DNA from: Nemertoderma westbladi
Lineage: Eukaryota > Xenacoelomorpha > Nemertodermatida > Nemertodermatidae
Assembly (NCBI GenBank): GCA_032718475.1
Contig: JAUCBJ010004707.1
Location: 1-64,000, forward strand
DNA: 64,000 nt
Reading direction: 5' to 3'
Each line of letters begins with the position of its first letter. The stretch's first letter is position 1. A program made the translations under genes and the position numbers. Below the pieces are notes generated by a model. The model did not search any database. It saw nothing but the letters and a program-made list of their open reading frames with translations, and was not told where the DNA came from. Positions 1 to 13,700 of the stretch are shown here, one piece after another.

Positions 1-1531
1 AGAAGTGAAGGATGCTATAAAGAGCATTAAGACTAATCGTGCCAGTGGAGTAGATGGTGTTCCCCCTGAGGTCTTTAAAATACCTGAGTGTTTAAAGCTC
101 ATCTATCCCATCATAGTAGACATGTACCGAACAACAAGAGTCCCACAAGAAATGAAAACAAATAAGTTGGTGCCAGTTCCCAAGAAGGGCAACCTAACAC
201 TCTATGGTTCTTTTCGGGGAATTTCATTGATCTCGATTGCCGCAAAGCTATACAATAGAACTCTATTAAATCGCATCAGGGATCCCATTGAGAGACTGCT
301 TCGTGGAAATCAGAATGGGTTCCGTAAAGGTCGTGGGTCCATGGAGCCAATTTTGGCACTTAGAAGGATAATTAAAGAGTTATCAAAAAAGAAAGACAGG
401 CATCTTATCTTTGTTGACTTCTTCAAGGCCTTTGATTCAGTCTCTCGCTCACGTATGTTCAGCATACTTTCATTATATGGGATTCCTGATGAAATTATTT
501 CAGCAATCAGATCAGTATACGATGGTTCGACAACATTTGTGTCTACTGTTGACGGTGACACAGAACCATTTGAAGTGTTATGGGGCGTCCTCCAGGGAGA
601 CACACTTGCACCATTCTTGGTCATAATTGTGGTTGACTATGTTTTACGCATGTCCTTAGATCATCATAATGATGATGGGGTGATGATGATAACTCCACCT
701 ACTGGCTCCAGAAGTTGAGGAAATCCTGCCAAGTACCTAACTGATCTAGACTTTGCTGATGACTTAGGAGTACTCTCAGAAGTCACTAGAGGGAGCCCAA
801 CGGCTCCTCAGCTCATTAGAACATGCTGCTTCTAGTGTTCGTCTTTTATTAACTCCAGAAAGACCAAAATTTTGACAGTTAACTTTGAAAGTCCTCAGCA
901 AGTCTCTGATCGGATGAGCATAAGCTCAAAGGATGGTATGCTTGAGCAGGTGGACGACTTCTGTTACCTGGGATCATGGATCCGGAAGCCAGGTGAGGAC
1001 CTTCGAATACGTAAGGGAAAGGCATGGGCATCCTTGAATAGGCTTTCCAGGATTTGAAAGTCACCGAGAATTAATCGGAAACTTAAGGTCCGATTATTTA
1101 GAGCAGCAGTAGTTCCAGTACTCCTCTATGGGAGTCCATGCTGGGCTCTAATTGCCGAGGACACCAAATCTCTGCATGGCACATTCTCAAGAATGCTACG
1201 CCGGGTTCATTGTGTCAAGTACAATGCACACATCTCCAACCAGACACTATATAACATTGGAGGTATCTCATTGGTTCCTCCGAGCTTGACACTAGAACAA
1301 AATCGCCTCCGCTTTGCAGGACATTGCTTTCGCCGTGAGGACCAGCCAGTGTATAATCTTGTACTTTGGCAGCCTCATGGAGTGAATAAGCATAGTGAAC
1401 AGCCCATTACTTTCTTGAGATGCATCTTAAAGGACACTGGCCTTGAAGATGCGGATGATCTAGTAAATGTCATGGGTGATAGGGAGTTGTGGCGGCGCAA
1501 TTTTGTCGACAAGCCGTCACAGAATTCTTAA
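1..1531 (+). pseudogene. Non-LTR retrotransposon reverse transcriptase, decayed, cut by left window edge
   Basis: This is the 3' part of a LINE-type ORF2 (RNA-templated DNA synthesis at a nicked target). Visible reverse transcriptase landmarks are VDGVPPEVFK near the start, an FRGISL block, QNGFRKGRGS, the motif A region FVDFFKAFDS with its catalytic Asp, GVLQGDTLAPFL, and the motif C FADD at 752-763. The C-terminal tail contains YLGSWI, LLYGSPCW and RLRFAGHCFRRED. Everything lies in one frame from position 5 to 1531, interrupted by in-frame stops TGA 716-718, TAG 833-835 and TGA 1055-1057, with no frameshift. The upstream endonuclease part is outside the window. It ends about 110 bp before cadherin exon 1 and is therefore intronic in that gene. 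A related tail lies antisense at 36828-37061. I do not assign the clade. Confidence 0.9.
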
Positions 1532-1641
1532 AAATGCAGCAGCAATGCAGCATGCCGATCCTAGTAGTGGTGCTGGCGTAGGTGTAGGTGTTGCCTTTAC
1601 CCCCGACTATTGATAGAATGCCATTATCTTTTACTTCTTAG

Positions 1642-1759
1642 GTTCTAGCTACAGACCAAGATGAACCGACTTCTAGCGAACCTTTCCATGGTAAGATCGT
1701 CTACAGTCTGCAACCCAAAACTCCGAATTCTCTTTATTTCAAAATCCATCCTTATTCAG
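1642..1759 (+). CDS. Cadherin exon 1 (numbered within window)
   Basis: Acceptor TTCTTAG, donor CAG|GTGAGT, phase 0 in and 1 out. It encodes VLATDQDEPTSSEPFHGKIV and then SLYFKIHPYSG, the DxD and strand region of an EC repeat. Earlier exons of this repeat must lie upstream of the retrotransposon. Confidence 0.87.
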
Positions 1760-4700
1760 GTGAGTCAATTTATTAGGAACATTCTCGGCGCCATTGACTT
1801 CAATCTCTCCTAGTCCTAGAGCCTTTAGGTCACCACACCAAAACCCAAACACTAAAAGTTTCCGCTTTAATTATTTTATATATAGAAGTGTATAATAGTT
1901 TTTGTTGTCGATCAAACTAATTAATAGTTAATTAGTATTACATTAGTTAGTGATTTTGTAATAATGTTATAGTTAATATGGTAATTAAATTTAATTGTTA
2001 ATGTTAGTTTTTTCATATACATACTTCTGTGTATTTAATATTTCAACCTAATTTGAGATAAGCAAAAAAGCAGTTGGGCGATACCTGAAGGCTCCCCTTT
2101 CGATAGCTGCCACCCTAATGTAGGGGGGGGCGCTACTCCTATCTGCTACCTTAAGGTAGGGGTGGGCTCTACTCCTCTCTGCTACCCGAAGGTTGGGGTG
2201 GGCGCTACTCCTATCTGCTACCCGAAGGTTGGGGTGGGCGCTGCTCCTCTCTGCTACCCGAAGATAGGGGTGGGCGCTACTCCTCCCTGCTACCCGAAGG
2301 ATGGGGTGGACCTCTACTCCTCTCTGCTACCCGAAGGTAGGGGTGGGCGCTACTCCTATCTGCTACCCTAAGGTAGGGGTGGGCTCTACTCCTATCTGCT
2401 ACCCGAAGGTATGGGTGGGCGCTACTCCTATCTGCTACCCGAAGGTAGGGGTGGGCGCTACTCCTCCCTGCTACCCGAAGGATGGGGTGGACCTCTACTC
2501 CTCTCTGCTACCCGAAGGTAGGGGTGGGCGCTACTCCTATCTGCTACCCGAAGGTAGGGGTGGGCGCTACTCCTATCTGCTACCCGAATGTAGGGGTGGG
2601 CGCTAATCCTATCTGCTACCCGAAGGTAGGGGTGGGCGCTACTCCTATCTGCTACCCTAAGGTAGGGGTGGGTGCTACTCCTATCTGCTACCCGAAGGTA
2701 GGGGTGGGCGCTACTCCTATCTGCTAACCTAAGGTAGGGGTGGGCGCTACTCCTCTCTGCTACCCGAAGGTAGGGGTGGGCGCTACTAATATCTGCTACA
2801 CGAAGGTAGGGGTGGGCGCTACTCCTATCTGCTACCCGAAGGTAGGGGTGGGCGCTCTGCTACCCTAAGGTAGGGGTGGGCGCTACTCCTATCTGTTACC
2901 CGAAGGTAGGGGTGGGCGCTACTCCTATCTGCTACCCTAAGGTAGGGGTGGGCGCTACTCCTATCTTCTACCCGAAGGTAGGGGTGGGCGCTCTGCTACC
3001 CTAAGGTAGGGGTGGGCGCTACTCCTATCTGCTACCCGAAGGTAGGGGTGGGCGCTACTCCTATCTGCTACCCGAAGGTAGGGGTGGGCGCTACTCCTAT
3101 CTGCTACCCGAATGTAGGGGTGGGCGCTAATCCTATCTGCTACCCGAAGGTAGGGGTGGGCGCTACTCCTATCTGCTACCCTAAGGTAGGGGTGGGTGCT
3201 ACTCCTATCTGCTACCCGAAGGTAGGGGTGGGCGCTACTCCTATCTGCTAACCTAAGGTAGGGGTGGGCGCTACTCCTCTCTGCTACCCGAAGGTAGGGG
3301 TGGGCGCTACTCATATCTGCTACACGAAGGTAGGGGTGGGCGCTACTCCTATCTGCTACCCGAAGGTAGGGGTGGGCGCTCTGCTACCCTAAGGTAGGGG
3401 TGGGCGCTACTCCTATCTGTTACCCGAAGGTAGGGGTGGGCGCTACTCCTATCTGCTACCCTAAGGTAGGGGTGGGCGCTACTCCTATCTTCTACCCGAA
3501 GGTAGGGGTGGGCGCTCTGCTACCCTAAGGTAGGGGTGGGCGCTACTCCTATCTGCTACCCGAAGGTAGGGGTGGGCGCTACTCCTATCTGCTACCCGAA
3601 GGTAGGGGTGGGCGCTACTCCTCTCTGCTACCCGAAGGTAGGGGTGGGCGCTACTCCTATCTGCTACCCTAAGGTAGGGGTGGGCGCTACTCCTATCTTC
3701 TACCCGAAGGTAGGGGTGGGCGCTCTGCTACCCTAAGGTAGGGGTGGGCGCTACTCCTATCTGCTACCCGAAGGTAGGGGTGGGCGCTACTCCTATCTGT
3801 TACCCGAAGGTAGGGGTGGGCGCTACTCCTATCTGCTACCCTAAGGTAGGGGTGGGCGCTACTCCTATCTTCTACCCGAAGGTAGGGGTGGGCGCTCTGC
3901 TACCCTAAGGTAGGGGTGGGCGCTACTCCTATCTGCTACCCGAAGGTAGGGGTGGGCGCTACTCCTATCTGCTACCCGAAGGTAGGGGTGGGCGCTACTC
4001 CTATCTGCTACCCGAAGGTAGGGGTGGGCGCTACTCCTATCTGCTACCCGAATGTAGGGGTGGGCGCTAATCCTATCTGCTACCCGAAGGTAGGGGTGGG
4101 CGCTACTCCTATCTGCTACCCTAAGGTAGGGGTGGGTGCTACTCCTATCTGCTACCCGAAGGTAGGGGTGGGCGCTACTCCTATCTGCTAACCTAAGGTA
4201 GGGGTGGGCGCTACTCCTCTCTGCTACCCGAAGGTAGGGGTGGGCGCTACTCATATCTGCTACACGAAGGTAGGGGTGGGCGCTACTCCTATCTGCTACC
4301 CGAAGGTAGGGGTGGGCGCTCTGCTACCCTAAGGTAGGGGTGGGCGCTACTCCTATCTGTTACCCGAAGGTAGGGGTGGGCGCTACTCCTATCTGCTACC
4401 CTAAGGTAGGGGTGGGCGCTACTCCTATCTTCTACCCGAAGGTAGGGGTGGGCGCTCTGCTACCCTAAGGTAGGGGTGGGCGCTACTCCTATCTGCTACC
4501 CGAAGGTAGGGGTGGGCGCTACTCCTATCTGCTACCCGAAGGTAGGGGTGGGCGCTACTCCTCTCTGCTACCCGAAGGTAGGGGTGGGCGCTACTCCTAT
4601 CTGCTACCCTAAGGTAGGGGTGGGCGCTACTCCTATCTTCTACCCGAAGGTAGGGGTGGGCGCTCTGCTACCCTAAGGTAGGGGTGGGCGCTACTCCTAT

Positions 4701-7700
4701 CTGCTACCCGAAGGTAGGGGTGGGCGCTACTCCTATCTGTTACCCGAAGGTAGGGGTGGGCGCTACTCCTATCTGCTACCCTAAGGTAGGGGTGGGCGCT
4801 ACTCCTATCTTCTACCCGAAGGTAGGGGTGGGCGCTCTGCTACCCTAAGGTAGGGGTGGGCGCTACTCCTATCTGCTACCCGAAGGTAGGGGTGGGCGCT
4901 ACTCCTATCTGCTACCCGAAGGTAGGGGTGGGCGCTACTCCTCTCTGCTACCCGAAGGTAGGGGTGGGCGCTACTCCTATCTGCTACACGAAGGTAGGGG
5001 TGGGCGCTACTCCTATCTGCTACACAAAGGTAGGGGTGGGCGCTACTCCTATCTGCTACCCGAAGGTAGGGGTGGGTGCTCTGCTACCCTAAGGTAAGGG
5101 TGGGCGCTACTCCTATCTGCTACCCTAAGGTAGGGGTGGGCGCTACTCCTATCTTCTACCCGAAGGTAGGGGTGGGCGCTCTGCTACCCTAAGGTAGGGG
5201 TGGGCGCTACTCCTATCTGCTACCCGAAGGTAGGGGTGGGCGCTACTCCTATCTGCTACCCGAAGGTAGGGGTGGGCGCTACTCCTCTCTGCTACCCAAA
5301 GGTAGGGGTGGGCGCTACTCCTATCTGCTACACGAAGGTAGGGGTGGGCGCTACTCCTATCTGCTACACGAAGGTAGGGGTGGGCGCTACTCCTCTCTGC
5401 TACCCAAAGGTAGGGGTGGGCGCTACTCCTATCTGCTACACGAAGGTAGGGGTGGGCGCTACTCCTATCTGCTACACGAAGGTAGGGGTGGGAGCTACTC
5501 CTATCTGCTCCCTAAGATAGGGGGGTGGGCGCTACTCCTATCTGCTACCCGAAGGTAGGGGTGGGTGCTCTCCTACCCTAAGGTAGGGGTGAGCGCTACT
5601 CCTATCTGCTACCCGAAGGTAGGGGTGGGCGCTACTCCTATCTGCTACCCTAAGGTAAGGGTGGGCGCTACTCCTCTCTGCTACCCGAAGGTAGGGGTTG
5701 GGCGCTACTCCTATCTGTTTTGCTCCCAGCGATTCAACTGGTCCTCATTTTATCGACCACATTGGCTGAGTGGACCCTAGCAGGACTCGAACCCACAACC
5801 AATAGATTGCAGCCGCCCGGAGCTCATTTTTATCGTTCAGATAAACCCGATGATAATTATTAGTAATTTTTTTTAATTGAAAAAATTTGCTTTCATAACG
5901 TTTCAGGACAAATCGAAGTTAACAAACCGTTGGATTACGAGACTTTATCTTCTCATACGATAGTAGTGCACGCAACTGATTTAGGAGTTCCTATCAAAAC
6001 TGCAACTCCCAAAGAAATTATTATAAACATTGGGAATGTCAATGACGTCACAGTAAGTAAACTGCAAAAGGATAAGAATAAAATATACCGATGGAACAAT
6101 TAATTGATTATAAATTATGATTCCTAAAATTTACAAATAGGGGGGTTCTTTTACTTCAATTTATTGTTGTGGTTGGAATAAGGTACCACGGCAACCTGCT
6201 CCTTACCCTTAATTGATAATTAATCATTGGGACGAGAGATGAATTTGCCGAGATGGGATATTCGAGAAGTTTCCCCACTGTCTGAAAATTTATTGATAAA
6301 TTATTAAATATGTTAAGTAACAATAGTTCTAGTTATAGTTATTAGTTGTTCGAAGATTAATTTCTCATATTATGATGCAGCCGTTGTGCGACCCAGAGGG
6401 GTATATTCTGGAAACACGCGAGGACGAAACAACAAAATCTGTCACTATATCCTGCGGTGATGGCGAAGATTTAGTCGGAGGTTCACCAAAGTTCGAGATA
6501 GTTTCCGTTACCCCGGGCACTGTGGGTTTGTTTACTATCGGTACTACTACAGGAGTGATCACTGCTTCAGGTCCCTTTAATTACGATACGGCAGAGAGGT
6601 AAGTGGTTCCTATTAGTACCGAGAATAACATCATTGTTGTTATGAGAACTTTAAGGAAGATTGCTCCTGACGGATTCCTTTACACGTGTGTTTATTTTTC
6701 AGTTATGAAGTTGAGCTAAAGTTCACTGATGATTCTGGCGGTGCTATCGAGAAGACGAGAAGTGTCTTCGTGCATGTATTTATCGCAGATGTAATAAACA
6801 ATCCACCGTTACTCACCGGTGTTCCCGGAGCGATAGCCCTGGATGAGAACACATTAGTAAATACAGCGATACTTGACGCACAATCTAATTATGGTGAGGG
6901 TTTCATTGTTGTACGTCGATTCGATATTGTTGTTTATTTGTGTATTTTACGTAATTAATAATGTAATTTAAATTAAATAATTAGACTTAAAAATATATTT
7001 AAAAATGTACCATTATAATCATAAATAACATTTTCCATCAACTAAAAATCGTTGAAATATTCCCCCAGAAACGGCTTGGGACCTTTGTAAAGCCTCGGGA
7101 TGTTTACCAACCTACGCTTACAGCATATCTCTCAGTCTGCCAGACACGGTAAACGGTTACGGCGATAAATTCAGCATCGATCCATACACTGGCGTACTTC
7201 GTGGAACTAAGACTTTGGATTACGAGAGTTTACTGGCTGATTCGATACCGACAACTGTCGATATCACTGTAACACGTTAGTACTGTATATTAATTATTAT
7301 TATTTGTAACAAAATGTACAGTAAATTTCATTTATTTATAAATTATATACATCATTATTGCTTTACATTTCAATTAAAGATTGCCCTTCTGCTGATTGGC
7401 AATGATTTTTTTCTCAAACCATATTACGACATACCGAATAATAAAGCAGTTTATCTTACAGTAGGCCTACTAATCAGAATAGTTCTAGAACCGTTTTCTC
7501 AAGACGTACTGTAACATACATAGTAGAGTCAAGGTGTCTGAGTGGATACAAAACCTGAACTTATTAAAGAGATAAACTTTAGACATTAGTTCTTACGCAA
7601 ACCGAACGGTACAATGTGAACCCGGGAGAGTTAATGTATTGATATGAAGTGTTCACTCTACGGTTTTGATTTGCCATCAGTACCATTTAGCAAAGAGCCA

Positions 7701-10700
7701 AGAGAGAGAAGGTTCCGGGTTACTTCCGTTGTTTCGTGGTTCACCATCTCCTTTAGCTTTACTTTACAAAAATATTTACCGACCGACGTGTTGCCTGAGT
7801 AGGGGAAGATGTGAATCGTTGTCGTTGACAAACATAACATTAGTCTTCCTACCCTATTGGAAGACAGGTCTAATTAAAATTAATAATAATAATTAATTAA
7901 AATTAATAGTAATAATTCATTATAATAAACTTCTTTGACTTTAAATGGTTTTATTATTTCAGTAACGGACACTACCGGTCGAGCTGTACCCACCGGTAGC
8001 TCAGCTACAACGTCGTCTGTCGTCACTGTAAACGTAAAAGATGTGAACGATATAGCCCCGTATTTCACTCCCTCTGCCTCATTCGAGGGTTGTATAGACG
8101 AAATGGGGACTACAGGGACCGTAAGTTAGCAGCAATACTGTACGATGGCCACGCATTATAGCCTATATTACATAGTTTTGTGGGAAATCTTATTTCTGAA
8201 AATATCTAAACAGTATAATTTAATGAAAGGTTATCATTTTTTACTGTTTTGCAACTTTTTATAATATTAATATATACTTTCAGATTTAATTAATAATTTA
8301 GAATAATTAAAAATTAATGCAACAAAACATTTCATGAAATTAATTTAAATAAATGTGATATTTTAATATGTAAATGAATTAATAATATCGTTATTATCAA
8401 ACCGATTTATTTTGATTAGGTTTCGGGTGTTAACATGTTGTACAAAGACACGGACTTCCCGCCCACCAACCCCATTACTATACTCCCTTCCTCGAACACG
8501 AACCCGCCCAGATTCGCGATCAGCGGCAACCAGGTCACCTACGGGCCGGTTCCACCTGCGACGACACATTTCGACTTTGATTACGAAACTACTAAGTATT
8601 ATAATCTTACTGTTCTGAGTAAGTTACCATTGTAAAACTCACTAAAATTGTAGTTTAACTGTTGGTAATTTTTTCATCCGTCTGTCTGCATCTGTCTTCA
8701 TCTGTTTTTCCACGTTCCACTTCTCTCAACCGCTCCTCATACTAGCGGATCTAGCGCAACTAATATGTTGGTAATAATCTATAATAAATAAAGTAATTAT
8801 ATTTCACGGGCATTTCTGCCGATCATTGAATCAGTGTATTTCTTGTTTCAGTCGCGGACAGTCCGACATCCGGTACTGCACTCACCGGTACCGGTCTCGT
8901 CGTCGTCTGTATTCGTCCGATCAATGAATTCCCTCCCGTTTGGGTCGACGCCACTGACCCGTTTCCCATCGATTTCCCGGAAATAGATGTTTTGGGAAAG
9001 AAAGTTGGATCTGCCGCTATCTCTGCTACAGATGCTGATGCTGGTTAGTTTATATATATTATACTTTAGCGAGATACTGTGGTAAAAAAACTTGTACTTA
9101 AAAAAAATATTATTAAATATAGGCTAGATCGATCGGATGCCTCCACAGTACCAAGGGACCTCTCTTCCGTTTAACTGGCGCCACTCAATCGCCATGGGCA
9201 CCAAGTCTGTGCCTGAGGCACTGCGGCTGTGCCACAAGTATTGTGGCTGTGTCACTAACTCTGTAGCTGTGCTACAAGTATTGTGGCTGTGTCACAAGCT
9301 CTGTAGCTGTGCCACACGCATTGCGACTGTGCCACATGCAATACCACCTCCAACGCATAAAAGTGACGGAAGGGTTTTTTAAAAATACAGAAGGCCTAAA
9401 ATATAATGAAAAAAAATAAAATAAAATATAATTCACATAATGATTATTATAATTCCACAGTAAATGGAGAAATTATATTCTTAAACATTATACTCTTCTA
9501 GAATCATTAATATGTTTTATTATTATTGCATTAGGTATCGATGGCGTCGTTACTTACTCTATTACTCAAGCTCCTTTAGAATTTGTTAATAAGTTTCACA
9601 TGGATGAGTCGACGGGTTGGATTTACAGCACCGGAACTTTTGATAGAGAAGTCATTTCGTCGGCAATAAAGTTAACCGTGAAAGCGATAGATACTGGCGG
9701 GAAAGCAATACAGAAGGAAGTACAAGGTTTGTTGTTTTGGTTGCAATAGAACGCGGACGTGTTAAATACAATGTGATAAGTTATTTGCCAGTATTTTAAC
9801 TTTAAGTTTCGTATTCTTCTACATAATATTGCTGGTGTATTTGATCTAACCCGTTTATGTATTGTTATATGCACTGTTTTAATGAACACTGACATTAAGG
9901 CCTAGTAACATAATGCTGACTTCTACTTACAGCCTTATATGGTGTCTCTAAATGGCCAAAATATAAATTATTAATTACCTATATGAAACAGTAAATATTG
10001 TTACTGCACTAACTGCAGTATTAAATATTAATTACTACTGTAATAAATAATCGTTATTACAGTAATAAATAGTTGGTACTGCAGTAACAAATAAATATTA
10101 CTGCATTATGTTTTTGGAGGGGTTTTTATTGTTTGATAGAGGTTTTTATTAATTATTATATTTTGACCTTTTAGAGACGACATACGTTATTTGGCAATCC
10201 TTAATGCTTGTTCGATTACAATACTTATTTCCTGATTGCTAACAATGTATTTTTTTAGTTACAATAACGGACGTTAACGATAATATCCCTATTTGCGATA
10301 CATATATCGGTGAGGCCAAGGTTGAGGAAGGAACCGCAGCCGGAGATCAGGATCTATTCAGTCTGAGCGCATTGAACTGTATTGATAGGGACGCAGACGC
10401 ACCGAATAATCAGATATCGTATAGTCAGGTTTGTAACCTATAGTAACGTTGTTATAGTACGATGTAAATACCTACTGAGATCATATAACTCTACCTAAGC
10501 CCGCCTCACATGAGTGTTTTTCGTTGCAACAATTTTTATGTTGCTCCCTCAAATATCGTCTATGTGTAACATATTTTTGGTATTATATTGTAAAATATGT
10601 AATGATTAATAAATGTGTTTCAGTGATCTTAACTTTTCGCATTTTAACTCAGGTTGGAGTGGCGTGGGACCCATTCAAATGGGATGGGGTGAACAACAAA

Positions 10701-13700
10701 GTCCAATGGTCTAACGGGAAATCTTTGGATTACGATTTGGGACCCACAAGTTATACGAGACAAGTTAACGTCGAGGACGGCGGCCTACCGCCGCTGATAA
10801 GGACTGTTACAGTCCATATTGAGGTTACACGTGAGTTACAGTCCATAGAAGTTATACGTGAGTTACAGTCCATATTGAGGTTACACGTGAGTTACAGCCC
10901 ATAGAGGTTACACGTGAGTTACAGTCCATAGAGGTTACACGTGAGTTACAGCCCATAGAGGTTACTCGTGAGTTACAGTCCATAGAGGTTACACGTGAGT
11001 TACAGTCCATAGAGGTTACACGTGAGTTACAGTCCATAGAGGTTACACGTGAGTTACAGACCATAGAGGTTACACGTGAGTTACAGTCCATAGAGGTTAT
11101 ACGTGAGTTACAGTCCATATTGAGGTTACACGTGAGTTACAGTCCATAGAGGTTACACGTGAGTTGCAATCCATACAGGTTACACGTGAGTTACAGTCCA
11201 TAGAGGTTACACGTGAGTTACAGCCCATAGAGGTTACACGTGAGTTACAATCCATAGAGGTTACACGTGAGTTACAGTCCATAGAGGTTACTCGTGAGTT
11301 ACAATCCATAGAGGTTACACGTGAGTTACAGTCCATATTGAGGTTACACGTGAGTTGCAATCCATAGAGGTTACACGTGAGTTACAGTCCATATTGAGGT
11401 TACACGTGAGTTACAGTCCATAGAGGTTACTCGTGAGTTACAATCCATAGAGGTTACACGTGAGTTACAGTCCATATTGAGGTTACACGTGAGTTGCAAT
11501 CCATAGAGGTTACACGTGAGTTACACTCCATATTGAGGTTACACGTGAGTTACAGTCCATATTGAGGTTACACGTGAGTTACAGCCCATAGAGGTTACAC
11601 GTGAGTTACAATCCATAGAGGTTACACGTGAGTTACAGCCCATAGAGGTTACACGTGAGTTACAATCCATAGAGGTTACACGTGAGTTACAGTCCATATT
11701 GAGGTTACACGTGAGTTACAGTCCATATTGAGGTTACACGTGAGTTACAGCCCATAGAGGTTACACGTGAGTTACAATCCATAGAGGTTACACGTGAGTT
11801 ACAGCCCATAGAGGTTACACGTGAGTTACAATCCATAGAGGTTACACGTGAGTTACAGTCCATAGAGGTTACACGTGAGTTACAGCCCATAGAGGTTACA
11901 CGTGAGTTACAATCCATAGAGGTTACACGTGAGTTACAGCCCATAGAGGTTACACGTGAGTTACAATCCATAGAGGTTACACGTGAGTTACAGTCCATAG
12001 AGGTTACACGTGAGTTACAGTCCATAGAGGTTACACGTGAGTTACAATCCATAGAGGTTACACGTGAGTTACAGTCCATAGAGGTTACACGTGAGTTACA
12101 GTCCATAGAGGTTACACGTGAGTTACAATCCATAGAGGTTACACGTGAGTTACAGTCCATAGAGGTTACACGTGAGTTACAGTCAATATTGAGGTTACAC
12201 GTGAGTTACAGTCCATATTGAGGTTACACGTGAGTTACAGCCCATAGAGGTTACACGTGAGTTACAGTCCATATTGAGGTTACACGTGAGTTACAGTCCA
12301 TATTGAGGTTACACGTGAGTTACAGCCCATAGAGGTTACACGTGAGTTACAATCCATAGAGGTTACACGTGAGTTACAGTCCATAGAGGTTACACGTGAG
12401 TTACAATCCATAGAGGTTACACGTGAGTTACAGTACATAGAGGTTACACGTGAGTTACAGTCCATATTGAGGTTACACGTGAGTTACAGCCCATAGAGGT
12501 TACACGTGAGTTACAATCCATAGAGGTTACACGTGAGTTACAGTCCATAGAGGTTACACGTGAGTTACAATCCATAGAGGTTACACGTGAGTTACAGTCC
12601 ATAGAGGTTACTCGTGAGTTACAATCCATAGAGGTTACACGTGAGTTACAGTCCATATTGAGGTTACACGTGAGTTGCAATCCATAGAGGTTACACGTGA
12701 GTTACAGTCCATATTGAGGTTACACGTGAGTTACAGTCCATAGAGGTTACTCGTGAGTTACAATCCATAGAGGTTACACGTGAGTTACAGTCCATATTGA
12801 GGTTACACGTGAGTTGCAATCCATAGAGGTTACACGTGAGTTACACTCCATATTGAGGTTACACGTGAGTTACAGTCCATATTGAGGTTACACGTGAGTT
12901 ACAGCCCATAGAGGTTACACGTGAGTTACAATCCATAGAGGTTACACGTGAGTTACAGCCCATAGAGGTTACACGTGAGTTACAATCCATAGAGGTTACA
13001 CGTGAGTTACAGTCCATATTGAGGTTACAGGTGAGTTACAGTCCATATTGAGGTTACACGTGAGTTACAGCCCATAGAGGTTACACGTGAGTTACAATCC
13101 ATAGAGGTTACACGTGAGTTACAGCCCATAGAGGTTACACGTGAGTTACAATCCATAGAGGTTACACGTGAGTTACAGTCCATAGAGGTTACACGTGAGT
13201 TACAGCCCATAGAGGTTACACGTGAGTTACAATCCATAGAGGTTACACGTGAGTTACAGCCCATAGAGGTTACACGTGAGTTACAATCCATAGAGGTTAC
13301 ACGTGAGTTACAGTCCATAGAGGTTACACGTGAGTTACAGTCCATAGAGGTTACACGTGAGTTACAATCCATAGAGGTTACACGTGAGTTACAGTCCATA
13401 GAGGTTACACGTGAGTTACAATCCATAGAGGTTACACGTGAGTTACAGTCCATAGAGGTTACACGTGAGTTACAGTCCATATTGAGGTTACACGTGAGTT
13501 ACAGTCCATATTGAGGTTACACGTGAGTTACAGCCCATAGAGGTTACACGTGAGTTACAATCCATAGAGGTTACACGTGAGTTACAGTCCATAGAGGTTA
13601 CACGTGAGTTACAATCCATAGAGGTTACACGTGAGTTACAGTCCATATTGAGGTTACACGTGAGTTACAGTCCATATTGAGGTTACACGTGAGTTACAGC

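Noticed and set aside
2162-5780. Repeat proteins such as VGVGATPICYPK over the 36-bp array
   Set aside because: This is intronic minisatellite read in frame. Frames restart at each shortened unit, and no splice sites or conserved ends support expression.
6365-6562. Minus-strand frame opposite exon 3
   Set aside because: It is the antisense shadow of a cadherin exon whose sense frame has clear EC motifs and splice sites.
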